A stretch of 19,021 nucleotides of DNA from an uncultured Bacteroidales bacterium (GTDB lineage Bacteria; Bacteroidota; Bacteroidia; Bacteroidales; Paludibacteraceae), in NCBI GenBank assembly GCA_903929065.1, contig CAIYTJ010000434.1:1-19021 (forward strand), written 5' to 3'. Every line of letters begins with the position of its first letter. Within the stretch, counting starts at the first letter, position 1. Shown one piece after another: positions 1-6,803 of this stretch. The translations under genes and the position numbers were made by a program. The notes under the pieces were generated by a model. The model was not told the DNA's origin, searched no databases, and saw nothing but the letters and a program-made list of their open reading frames with translations.

Positions 1-70
1 AAAAATATAATGACTTTGTTATATTTTATATTTTTCAAAAAATAAGTATAATGGATTAAATGCAAATATT

Positions 71-508
71 ATGGCTCGAACAAGCACTTACCTCAACTTT
101 TCCCGCAATACCTGGGAAGCATTCAATTTTTATAAATCTGTATTTGGCGGCGACTTTTCCGGCAATGGCGTTGCACGAATGGGTGACTTTCCGCCTCCTC
201 CGGGTGCTCCGCAACTTGCCGAAGAAGATAAAAACCTGATTATGCATATCGAACTGCCGATTGTCGGCGGGCATATTTTGATGGGAACCGATGCACCCGA
301 ATCGATGGGCTTCCATGTAACCTTCGGAAACAATGTTTTCATCATGCTCGATCCCGACACACGGCTTGAAACCAAGCAGCTTTTCGAAGCATTATCCGAA
401 GGCGGTACTGTAACCCTGGAGTTGCAGGATATGTTCTGGGGCGATTATTACGGAACCTGCACCGATAAATTTGGCATTCAATGGATGTTTAACTGCTCTG
501 AAAAATAA
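71..508 (+). CDS. VOC family protein, PhnB/YjdN-like (glyoxalase/bleomycin-resistance fold)
   Basis: A 145-residue soluble protein of the vicinal oxygen chelate superfamily, PhnB-like branch. The family marks visible are an N-terminal strand and helix with a FYKSVFGG-type segment (residues 20-27), a central MHIEL strand with His59, a G-G-H-I-L-M-G segment (66-72), and a C-terminal W-G-D-Y-Y-G segment followed by D-x-F-G-x-x-W, typical of PhnB-like proteins. The length is normal. No substrate can be deduced: most members of this branch are uncharacterised despite being named after phosphonate genes or demethylubiquinone methyltransferase. The stop is four bases before the start of the SRPBCC gene, so the two are very likely cotranscribed and end at the terminator at 954-993. 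The upstream 70 bases are AT-rich and contain only a poor match to the Bacteroidetes promoter (TGACTTTG at 11-18). The family call is firm; the function is unknown. Confidence 0.88.
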   Translation: MARTSTYLNFSRNTWEAFNFYKSVFGGDFSGNGVARMGDFPPPPGAPQLAEEDKNLIMHIELPIVGGHILMGTDAPESMGFHVTFGNNVFIMLDPDTRLETKQLFEALSEGGTVTLELQDMFWGDYYGTCTDKFGIQWMFNCSEK

Positions 509-512
509 GATA

Positions 513-938
513 ATGGAATCAGAAAAAAATGTGATTACTGTTCGTACAACAGTAGATGCTCCGGTAGAAAAAGTATGGTTTTTCTGGACAAATCCTGATT
601 TTATTATCAAATGGAACAATGCTTCCGACGATTGGCACACGACAAAAGCGGAGAATAATCTGATTGTTGGCGGAAAATTCAGCAGCAGAATGGAAGCCAA
701 AGATGGAAGCGAAGGTTTCGATTTCTGGGGAACGTATGATGAGATTGTTTATCCGGAACGCATTACGTATACCATGGGCGATGGTCGTAAGGCAGAAATT
801 GATTTTATTGATATCAGCGATATGACAGAAATCATAGAAGCATTCGAAGCAGAAACCGAAAATAGCCTTGAATTGCAGCAGGGAGGTTGGCAATCTATTC
901 TCGACAACTTCAAAAAACTGGTTGAAAGTGAAAACTAA
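513..938 (+). CDS. SRPBCC / AHSA1-domain protein
   Basis: A 141-residue protein of the START-like SRPBCC superfamily, AHSA1 (activator of Hsp90 ATPase homologue 1-like) family. It opens with the hallmark V-x-T-T-V-D-A-P-V-E-K-V-W segment and continues with W-T-N-P-D-F-I-I-K-W, G-G-K-F and G-T-Y-D-E-I; the C-terminal helix carries G-G-W-Q-S-I-L-D-N-F. These build a small helix-grip barrel with a hydrophobic cavity. The open frame extends to an ATG at 471, but that start would overlap the upstream gene by 38 bases and add an unrelated N-terminus. ATG 513, four bases after the upstream stop, places the family N-terminus correctly, so I chose it. VOC and AHSA1 genes are often paired in bacteria. 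The bacterial family has no demonstrated Hsp90 role, and the function here is unknown. Confidence 0.88.
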   Translation: MESEKNVITVRTTVDAPVEKVWFFWTNPDFIIKWNNASDDWHTTKAENNLIVGGKFSSRMEAKDGSEGFDFWGTYDEIVYPERITYTMGDGRKAEIDFIDISDMTEIIEAFEAETENSLELQQGGWQSILDNFKKLVESEN

Positions 939-953
939 ACGTTATGATTTATC

Positions 954-993
954 AAAACAGCCGCAATCTGAAATATCAGGTTGCGGCTGTTTT
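954..993. terminator. Bidirectional intrinsic terminator between converging units
   Basis: Perfect 13-base arms, AAAACAGCCGCAA (954-966) and TTGCGGCTGTTTT (981-993), enclose a 14-base loop that can pair further (CTGA/TCAG). The A-run on the left and the T-run on the right let it work on both strands. It closes the VOC-SRPBCC unit (+) and the malQ-purM unit (-). Confidence 0.9.
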
Positions 994-1016
994 GTTGATT
1001 AATAACTGAAACGGTA

Positions 1017-2183
1017 TTAATACTCAAAGCTACCGAATTCACTTTCTATCAAAAGCTCTTTCTTATCCGACGCTTCGCAATGTCCGACAATCTGAGCATC
1101 GATGTTGAATGATTTCGATATATCAATTACTTGTTGGGCCTGTTCAGCCGGCAAATAGACTTCCAGACGATGACCCATGTTGAATACTTTATACATTTCT
1201 TTCCAATCGGTTCCCGATTCCTTTTGAATCAATTGAAACAGCGGTGGGACAGGGAAAAGATTGTTCTTCACCACTTTCAGGTTATCAATAAAATGAAGAA
1301 TCTTGGTCTGTGCACCGCCCGAGCAATGAACCATTCCATGAATATGCGGGCGAAGTTCGGAAAGGAGTTTTTTCACTACCGGAGCATACGTCCGGGTAGG
1401 AGAGAGGACTAATTTTCCGGCATCAATTCCCAATCCTTCTATTTCGTCGGTCAGTTTGCACGAACCTGAATAAGCCAGATCCTGTGGTATTTCCGGATTG
1501 TAACTTTCAGGATATTTTACGGCCAGATAATTGGCAAAAACATCATGACGGGCTGAAGTCAAACCGTTACTACCCATGCCGCCGTTGTATTCTTTTTCGT
1601 ACGTTGCCTGTCCGGATGAAGAAAGTCCTACAATCACGTCACCGGCTTTGATATTGGCGTTATCAATCACGTCCGACCGTTTCATACGGCAAGTTACCGT
1701 GCTGTCCACAATAATAGTGCGGACAATATCACCCACATCGGCCGTTTCACCACCGGTAGGATAAATGTTTACGCCCATTTCAGCCAGTTCCACAACTAAA
1801 TCATTCGTTCCGTTTATAATGGCTGAAATGACTTCGCCCGGTATCAGGTTTTTATTCCTTCCAATAGTTGACGAAAGCAGAATATTATCCGTGGCACCCA
1901 CGCAAAGCAAATCGTCAATATTCATAATCAACGCATCCTGTGCAATACCTTTCCACACCGAAATATCGCCGGTTTCGCGCCAGTAAACATAAGCCAGAGA
2001 CGATTTTGTTCCGGCACCATCAGCATGCATTATGTTGCAGTACTCCGGGTCATTTCCTAAGAAGTCCGGAATTATTTTACAAAACGCATTTGGATACAAT
2101 CCTTTGTCAATGTTTTTAATGGCATTATGCACATCTTCTTTTGATGCAGACACGCCTCTTAAATTATACCGTTGGTCGCTCAT
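1017..2183 (-). CDS. purM: Phosphoribosylformylglycinamidine cyclo-ligase (AIR synthase), Bacteroidales type
   Basis: Cytosolic enzyme of de novo purine synthesis: FGAM + ATP gives AIR + ADP + Pi. The 388 residues exceed the ~345 of E. coli PurM and match the divergent Bacteroidales form as I remember it (M-S-D-x-R-Y-N-L-R-G-V-S-A-S-K start). Family marks are H-A-D-G-A-G-T-K-S-S near residue 54 (DGVGTK in the canonical enzyme), N-I-D-D-L-L-C-V-G-A, T-G-G-E-T-A-D-V-G-D, and a C-terminal half with L-S-P-T-R-T-Y-A-P and H-C-S-G-G-A. These are the two AIRS domains. It lies 99 bases downstream of malQ on the same strand and may be cotranscribed; I see no clear promoter in the gap. Its leader is CA-rich and almost free of G, ending AATCACCAACA before the ATG. 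There are no other pur genes nearby. The call rests on recognised family sequence; 'AIR synthase-related protein' is the cautious alternative. Confidence 0.88.
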   Translation of the reverse strand: MSDQRYNLRGVSASKEDVHNAIKNIDKGLYPNAFCKIIPDFLGNDPEYCNIMHADGAGTKSSLAYVYWRETGDISVWKGIAQDALIMNIDDLLCVGATDNILLSSTIGRNKNLIPGEVISAIINGTNDLVVELAEMGVNIYPTGGETADVGDIVRTIIVDSTVTCRMKRSDVIDNANIKAGDVIVGLSSSGQATYEKEYNGGMGSNGLTSARHDVFANYLAVKYPESYNPEIPQDLAYSGSCKLTDEIEGLGIDAGKLVLSPTRTYAPVVKKLLSELRPHIHGMVHCSGGAQTKILHFIDNLKVVKNNLFPVPPLFQLIQKESGTDWKEMYKVFNMGHRLEVYLPAEQAQQVIDISKSFNIDAQIVGHCEASDKKELLIESEFGSFEY

Positions 2184-2282
2184 TGTTGGTGATTGGTTGA
2201 TTGGTTAGTTGGTTGATTTATTGGATTTATAAATTTTGATTTTTCAATGACTAATTAACAAGTCAACAAGTTAACTGATAAA
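2184..2282 (-). repeat. malQ-purM spacer made of iterated short words
   Basis: Read on the coding (-) strand, the gap has two word-built blocks. One (2246-2280) iterates TTAACTTGTTGACTTGTTAA-like units. The other (2184-2225), directly before purM, iterates CCAA/TCAA units such as CCAACTAACCAATCAACCAA. A short AT-rich stretch separates them. The second block has no G and should be unstructured in mRNA. No hairpin or promoter is evident. Confidence 0.6.
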
Positions 2283-4952
2283 CTATCTCCCCGAATTATG
2301 AATCATTTCCTTTATTTTTTCATTAAACCGGTCTTCAGTCAAAAGTTGTTCAAGAGTTACATGCATTCGGTAACACCAGAAGTTTCGCGGATTACTTGGC
2401 ACATTAATTCGCTCGGCAAACGGATGTTCGTGACGAAGTCCGGCATCGATAGCAATCCAGTCCTGCCACGGAAGTATCACCAACATGGCTTTTGCATCCA
2501 AATGCTGTTGAATAATCCGTTCGATAATCCACGTTTGGCATTCGAGTGGCGCCGGTCCCTGCATTCCCAACACCTGATTATAATAGCGTTGTGAAACGAC
2601 TGCATCTTCTTCCCACCATGCCCGAAGTGGATTCATATCGTGCGTTCCGGTGGTGCAAACTGATTTATAAGGCGCATCCACAGGCATTGCAAATTCCGTA
2701 TGCGGTTTCTTTGGCATCCGTTGAATTTCCAGACTGATAATTTCCAGTGCATTCATCACATCCGGAACCGAATCGGGAACCATTCCCAAATCTTCACCAC
2801 AAACCAACATATTGGTAGCTGAGATTAATGCCGGTAGTTTTTTAAGCGCCTGTTGTTTCCAGAATTCGGTATGACGATGATAGAAATAATCGGTATAAAT
2901 CCGATCCAGCAATCGGCGTGTTTCGTCCGGTAGATCGCGGAAAGTTGCCGAGCTTTGCATGGCAATTCGCGGATGAAATCTGTTCGGCTGGCGTGCGTCA
3001 CGAACGAAAAGCACCTCGCAATGAAGCATATACAATCCGTCGCGTATCAACACTTCTTTGGTGCCGAAATTATATCCTAACGAAGCAAAATGCGCTTCAA
3101 TTTTCTTCTGAGTATTATATTCGGGCTTGAATTTGTAGTTTTGCCAGCCATCCTGTAATAAATATTCGCGAATGACATCGTCAGTATATTTTCCGAAAGT
3201 GGCATACAAAACATGTTCCTTCAGGTATGGTTTCAAAAAACGGTTTTCGTCCCACCACAATCCTTTTGCTTCCAATTCCTGCCGGGTGAACGGCAAAGCA
3301 GGATGAAAACTTCCGGTCAATCCCCAAACTGCATCAACCGGTATTTCCCAAATTCTGAAAAATCCCAAAATATGGTCAATTCGGTAAGCATCGAAGTATT
3401 CGGCCAGTTTCTGGAAGCGTTTTCGCCACCATTGGTAACCGTCTTTTTCCATCAATTCCCAGTTATATGTCGGGAAACCCCAGTTTTGTCCGGTTGCCGA
3501 AAAATCATCCGGCGGCGCTCCGGCCTGAACATTGGTATTAAACAATTCGGGTTCAACCCACGCGTCAACACTTCTCGGACTCACTCCAATCGGAATGTCG
3601 CCTTTTATGGCTATTCCGTTTGTGCGGGCATAATTGTGGACTTCAACAAGTTGTTTATGAAGATGATATTGCAGGAAATAAAAAATAGCAATTTCATGAT
3701 AATGAGGTTTGTCCTCTGTTGACAGCTCTTCAATATCAGCTTTATTGTAATTGCTGAATTCCGGCCATTTGGCGAATTCCGGTGTTCCATTCAAATCACG
3801 CAAATAGGAAAATGCAGCATAAGGAACCAACCATTCTTTATTAGCTTCAAAGAATTTCCTATAATCGTCCGAAGCAAACACAGCCTTACTTTCGAGTGGA
3901 TAAACGGCTTTGAAATATTCCCATTTAACGTTCATCACATGCTGATAATCCGAAAATGTTTTTGAATTAAGCTCTTGTTTCTTTTTTTCGAAATAGTCCT
4001 TTTGTTTCTTGGTCTTTAGCTTTCCAACATTTTCCAAATGCAGATAAATCGGATGCAAAGCATAAACAGAAACCGCATTATATGGGTATGAATCGTAATT
4101 CGTATGGAAAAGAATGGTATCGTTTATCGGTAATGTTTGAATAATGTGTTGACCGGTTTTCTTAGCCCAATCCACCATTTTTTTCAAGTCATTGAATTCA
4201 CCAACTCCAAAACCTTCTTCACTTCGAAGTGAAAACACAGGAATTGCAACGCCCGCAGCTTTCCATGAAGGAATAGTTCTGATAAAATGTTCGTCGGTTA
4301 TAATTGTAAGAGCTTTTTGGTCTATTCCCGCAATAATTCTGTTTGGACCACCGCCCCATGCCAACACTTCATCGGTTGCTGAATCAACAATCAGGTATTT
4401 ATATTCAATTGGAAACTTGATTTTTTTTGTATCAAGTTGAATACTCCAAACCGGAAAATCGGAATCATCAAGTTTGAGTTTGCGTTTCACATCCCAGTTT
4501 CCAAGCACTTCCTGATTACCAACAATCGCGAAATACCTGTTTGGTTCCATTTGTGGGCAATTCACGCGAAGCGTTAAGTTTCCATCTGTTTTTTCAACCG
4601 GTACTGATTTTGATCTTTTGAAAAAGCAATCGGAAAAAGCTGCAGAAATAAACGGACTGTCGCCATAGGATGCACGCCAATTATCAATGACGTTTACTGT
4701 TTCATTTGATGTTTGCAATTGAACTTTCCGAATTCCTCCATATTCATAAAACAAGGGTTTTTCAGGAGTTTTAATGGCGTATTGATATGAAATTGAAGCA
4801 GTTGTTGATTCAATAGCGATTTCTTTTGACCATATGAATTTATCATTGCATTCCATGCCGATAATTTCAGTCCTTTCGTCAGAAGTGTGCAGCAGAAGGA
4901 CAAGCGATTGTCCCCACTGTGTTCTATAATTGATATTAAAATGTACGTTCAT
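2283..4952 (-). CDS. malQ: 4-alpha-glucanotransferase (GH77) with two N-terminal CBM20 domains, DPE2-like
   Basis: Cytosolic disproportionating enzyme that transfers glucosyl or maltosyl units between alpha-1,4-glucans, releasing glucose. Residues about 1-105 and 125-230 are two CBM20-type starch-binding domains (the second contains G-N-Q-E-V-L-G-N-W-D). GH77 fills roughly 255-889. The three GH77 catalytic residues are present: nucleophile Asp526 in A-Y-R-I-D-H, acid/base Glu720 in C-G-E-D-L-G, and Asp772 in T-H-D-M-N. The tandem CBM20-GH77 layout is that of plant DPE2 and related bacterial enzymes, which use maltose as donor and a branched glucan as acceptor; that specificity is inferred here. 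The frame stays open to a GTG at 4958, but ATG 4952 (M-N-V-H-F-N-I-N-Y) is preferred because it is a stronger codon and lies about 18 bases after the predicted transcription start. No signal peptide is seen. It is the first gene of the malQ-purM unit. No other glycogen or maltose genes are in the window. Confidence 0.93.
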   Translation of the reverse strand: MNVHFNINYRTQWGQSLVLLLHTSDERTEIIGMECNDKFIWSKEIAIESTTASISYQYAIKTPEKPLFYEYGGIRKVQLQTSNETVNVIDNWRASYGDSPFISAAFSDCFFKRSKSVPVEKTDGNLTLRVNCPQMEPNRYFAIVGNQEVLGNWDVKRKLKLDDSDFPVWSIQLDTKKIKFPIEYKYLIVDSATDEVLAWGGGPNRIIAGIDQKALTIITDEHFIRTIPSWKAAGVAIPVFSLRSEEGFGVGEFNDLKKMVDWAKKTGQHIIQTLPINDTILFHTNYDSYPYNAVSVYALHPIYLHLENVGKLKTKKQKDYFEKKKQELNSKTFSDYQHVMNVKWEYFKAVYPLESKAVFASDDYRKFFEANKEWLVPYAAFSYLRDLNGTPEFAKWPEFSNYNKADIEELSTEDKPHYHEIAIFYFLQYHLHKQLVEVHNYARTNGIAIKGDIPIGVSPRSVDAWVEPELFNTNVQAGAPPDDFSATGQNWGFPTYNWELMEKDGYQWWRKRFQKLAEYFDAYRIDHILGFFRIWEIPVDAVWGLTGSFHPALPFTRQELEAKGLWWDENRFLKPYLKEHVLYATFGKYTDDVIREYLLQDGWQNYKFKPEYNTQKKIEAHFASLGYNFGTKEVLIRDGLYMLHCEVLFVRDARQPNRFHPRIAMQSSATFRDLPDETRRLLDRIYTDYFYHRHTEFWKQQALKKLPALISATNMLVCGEDLGMVPDSVPDVMNALEIISLEIQRMPKKPHTEFAMPVDAPYKSVCTTGTHDMNPLRAWWEEDAVVSQRYYNQVLGMQGPAPLECQTWIIERIIQQHLDAKAMLVILPWQDWIAIDAGLRHEHPFAERINVPSNPRNFWCYRMHVTLEQLLTEDRFNEKIKEMIHNSGR

Positions 4953-4976
4953 AATCACTTCGTTGAATATTTCCTA

Positions 4977-5005
4977 CAAATTTACTTATATAATTCTCAA
5001 TCAAA
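4977..5005 (-). promoter_or_regulatory. Predicted malQ promoter
   Basis: On the minus strand, TTTG (5002-5005) precedes TAAATTTG (4977-4984), a perfect match to the Bacteroidetes -7 element TAnnTTTG. The 17-base spacing is slightly shorter than the usual 19-20. Transcription would start near 4970, leaving a leader of about 18 bases before ATG 4952. Confidence 0.55.
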
Positions 5006-5058
5006 AGTTGAAGTTGAGAAACATAAGAATTTATATCCGCAAACGATTGAAAAAAAGT

Positions 5059-5104
5059 AAAACCTTCTTAGCTGTCGGTTTAAAGACAATGCTAAGAAGG
5101 TTTT
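5059..5104 (-). terminator. Intrinsic terminator of tRNA-Cys
   Basis: A perfect 14-bp stem, AAAACCTTCTTAGC (5059-5072) with GCTAAGAAGGTTTT (5091-5104), has an 18-base loop that can form an inner TGTC/GACA pairing. Read on the minus strand it begins three bases after the tRNA 3' end and is followed by a T-rich tail (TTTTACTTTTTTT). It also insulates malQ from the tRNA transcript. Confidence 0.88.
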
Positions 5105-5106
5105 AG

Positions 5107-5177
5107 AGGTTCGTGGCGGATTCGAACCGCCGTATACGGTTTTGCAGACCGGCGCCTAGCCACTCGGCCAACGAACC
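5107..5177 (-). tRNA. tRNA-Cys (anticodon GCA)
   Basis: The 71-nt cloverleaf is readable on the minus strand. The acceptor GGTTCGT pairs fully with ACGAACC; the D stem is GCC/GGC; the anticodon loop CTGCAAA carries GCA; the T stem GGCGG/CCGCC has loop TTCGAAT; the discriminator is U. CCA is not encoded. The outermost anticodon-stem pair (27-43) reads C-U, a mismatch, leaving a four-pair stem CGGT/ACCG; everything else is intact, so I regard the gene as functional. It is a single-gene unit with its own promoter and terminator. Confidence 0.95.
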
Positions 5178-5192
5178 TTGTTTTTAGGTCTG

Positions 5193-5223
5193 CAAAGATA
5201 GTATAAATTTTGGTTCAATCCAA
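5193..5223 (-). promoter_or_regulatory. Predicted tRNA-Cys promoter
   Basis: Minus-strand TATCTTTG (5193-5200) is a perfect TAnnTTTG element, with TTGG (5220-5223) 19 bases upstream as a -33 element. Transcription would start near 5187, about ten bases before the mature tRNA 5' end, as expected for a tRNA precursor. Confidence 0.7.
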
Positions 5224-5253
5224 CCCCGGTGGGCAAAAAAGCTGAATTATTAA

Positions 5254-5730
5254 TTAAATATCTGAGTTGCCAAATCGTTTCCCTTTTTCTTTACGATCTT
5301 GCAGATTTTGTAATAAAGTGCGTTTAAATTCGCGTTCTGCCTTGTAATATTTAAACAATGTTTCGGGTGCAAGAACTTTTCTGAGTTTCAGATGGTAATT
5401 CTTAAACATTTGGGCTTGAGTTACTTCAATATCTGCATACCGATCGTTTATATCCGAATAATTAATAGTGGGATCATTTTTTTTGTTTCGCAAGGATTTA
5501 AAAAACTCTCCGTTCTTGGCATGAAAACTCCATAATGCTTTTTCATATTCCATAAAAATGGGTTGAACTGCATCAACATCTTTTGGCGACAATTGTGCTT
5601 TTTCAACCAGAAACTGCCATTTGCGATTGTGCATTTCTTCTACTTTCGGGAGAGTTTGGTTTTCCTGTGCAATTAGTAATGAACTAATGAGCGCCATCAA
5701 AAACAGAAGTTTATATTTCAAATTTTTCAT
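5254..5730 (-). CDS. Exported helical protein of the sigma-factor cassette (Spy/CpxP-like by appearance)
   Basis: A 158-residue protein of unknown function. Residues 1-21 form a signal peptide: basic K-N-L-K-Y-K, a hydrophobic L-L-F-L-M-A-L-I-S-S-L-L-I core, then A-Q-E. The mature part is charged and predicted wholly helical, with M-H-N-R-K-W, L-S-P-K-D-V-D-A-V-Q-P-I-F-M-E-Y-E and a basic tail rich in K/R. The L-S-P-x-D-x-x-x-V-x-P-I/L-x-x-E/Y pattern and the size recall the LTxxQ/Spy-CpxP family of periplasmic stress proteins, but no clear LTxxQ pair is seen, so the link is a suggestion. It ends the three-gene unit with the ECF sigma factor and the small membrane protein, 34 bases after the latter. 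That context fits an envelope-stress sensor or effector. It could equally be a lineage-specific protein. Confidence 0.75.
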   Translation of the reverse strand: MKNLKYKLLFLMALISSLLIAQENQTLPKVEEMHNRKWQFLVEKAQLSPKDVDAVQPIFMEYEKALWSFHAKNGEFFKSLRNKKNDPTINYSDINDRYADIEVTQAQMFKNYHLKLRKVLAPETLFKYYKAEREFKRTLLQNLQDRKEKGKRFGNSDI

Positions 5731-5764
5731 AATAATCTATATTAAATTATTGTTATTTAGTTCT

Positions 5765-6079
5765 TTATTTGTTAGAATCATTCACATAATAATCAACCAC
5801 CGCAGCTTCATCAACCTGCGCCATTACATACGATTCATAATTTTCAGAGTTTTTGGCAATAGTCCGTTGTTTGGCATTGTAAAATGTTTCACCAATTATA
5901 AAAATCCCAACAAACATAGCTGCAATATACATCCACGATTTCAGGAAATATTGGCGGGGTTTTCTATAACCGATTTGTTGTTCAATTTGTAATGCAAACT
6001 GGTTGAAATAATCTTCAGGAACGCTGAAAGGCAAATCCTTACTCATTTCTTCGATTGATATTTTATTATTATTTTTCAT
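5765..6079 (-). CDS. Small single-pass membrane protein, putative anti-sigma factor
   Basis: A 104-residue protein with one transmembrane segment at about residues 49-66 (W-M-Y-I-A-A-M-F-V-G-I-F-I-I-G). The N-terminal cytoplasmic part of ~48 residues holds L-P-F-S-V-P-E-D-Y-F-N-Q-F, a P-E-x-Y-F motif that I associate with small proteins encoded after ECF sigma factors in Bacteroidetes. The short acidic C-terminus would lie in the periplasm. It lacks the zinc-binding H-x3-C-x2-C of ZAS-type anti-sigma factors. Its position between the sigma gene (88 bases upstream) and the exported protein gene supports a role in holding the sigma factor, but that is inference from context and topology. The ten-base word TTAGTCTAAC lies just before its start and again before the sigma gene. 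Confidence 0.7.
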   Translation of the reverse strand: MKNNNKISIEEMSKDLPFSVPEDYFNQFALQIEQQIGYRKPRQYFLKSWMYIAAMFVGIFIIGETFYNAKQRTIAKNSENYESYVMAQVDEAAVVDYYVNDSNK

Positions 6080-6166
6080 ACTGTTAGTTAGACTAAATTT
6101 AAATGTTATGGTTTAATTCAAAATGATATTTAACGCAATTTCAATTCATGAAATGACAATTTCGAA

Positions 6167-6715
6167 TCATTCTTCATCTTCAAAATATTTTTCAATTTTC
6201 TTTACTGCATAATGATAAGAAGCTTTCAATGCACCTGCCGAGGTTCCCAGAATTGCTTCCATTTGGTCGTAGGTGATATCATCAAAATACTTCATATTAA
6301 ATACAATCCGTTGCTTTTCTGGCAATGTCAGAATAGCTTTTTGCAGTTTGAGTTGTAATTCAGTTCCATTAAAATAATTATCGGCCTGTAAATTATTGAC
6401 TAAACTTTCTTCAACATCATCAATGGAATTCTGGCTTCTCATTCTTTTATTAGACAAAAAGGTCAGCGTTTCGTTAGTCGCAATCCGGTAAAGCCAGGTT
6501 GAAATTTGCGAATCGCCTCTGAATCCATCCAGTCCGTTCCAGGCTTTCATAAACGTATTTTGCAAAACGTCATTTGAATCTTCGTGCGAAAGAACCATTT
6601 TCCTGATATGCCAGTAAAGCCGCTCCTGATAAGTACGAACCAACTTAGAAAACGCGACACTTCGCGTCTTGGGCTGGCTTAACTGGTTTAATAATTCCTG
6701 TTCAGGTGTATTCAT
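6167..6715 (-). CDS. RNA polymerase ECF-family sigma-70 factor
   Basis: An 182-residue group 4 (ECF) sigma factor. Region 2 spans about residues 20-90, with the core-binding/-10 signature D-S-N-D-V-L-Q-N-T-F-M-K-A-W and F-R-G-D-S-Q-I-S-T-W-L-Y-R-I-A-T-N-E. Region 4 spans about 125-177, with L-P-E-K-Q-R-I-V-F-N-M-K-Y-F-D-D-I-T-Y-D-Q-M and a helix-turn-helix ending A-L-K-A-S-Y-H-Y-A-V-K-K-I. Region 3 is absent, as expected. It heads a three-gene unit with a small membrane protein and an exported protein, suggesting that envelope signals control it. The 88-base leader contains a perfect palindrome GAACATGTTC (6731-6740) and TTAGTCTAAC (6763-6772, minus strand). No TAnnTTTG promoter is apparent, so the unit may be autoregulated or read from the dehydrogenase gene upstream. 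Its regulon cannot be told. Confidence 0.93.
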   Translation of the reverse strand: MNTPEQELLNQLSQPKTRSVAFSKLVRTYQERLYWHIRKMVLSHEDSNDVLQNTFMKAWNGLDGFRGDSQISTWLYRIATNETLTFLSNKRMRSQNSIDDVEESLVNNLQADNYFNGTELQLKLQKAILTLPEKQRIVFNMKYFDDITYDQMEAILGTSAGALKASYHYAVKKIEKYFEDEE

Positions 6716-6803
6716 TCGTTTTCAATTAATGAACATGTTCGATCAATTCCGGATTCGTAAGAGTTAGACTAAGAGCCAATCAAATAGTTTAATCCTGACC
6801 TAG

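Noticed and set aside
11..18. TGACTTTG as a promoter for the VOC gene
   Set aside because: It differs from TAnnTTTG at the second base, and the -33 region would fall outside the window, so it cannot be supported.
471..512. Upstream ATG at 471 that would lengthen the SRPBCC protein by 14 residues
   Set aside because: It would overlap the VOC gene by 38 bases and add residues unrelated to the family; ATG 513 gives the expected AHSA1 N-terminus and four-base spacing.
3213..3722. A 169-codon plus-strand open frame inside malQ
   Set aside because: It lies opposite the GH77 catalytic domain, which is fully conserved in the malQ frame; the translated product has no recognisable domain and is rich in S, F and R, typical of antisense shadows.
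5223..5253. Possible terminator after the exported-protein gene (CCCCGGTGGG segment)
   Set aside because: Only a three-pair stem forms and no T-tract follows on the minus strand; the region is better explained by the tRNA-Cys promoter.
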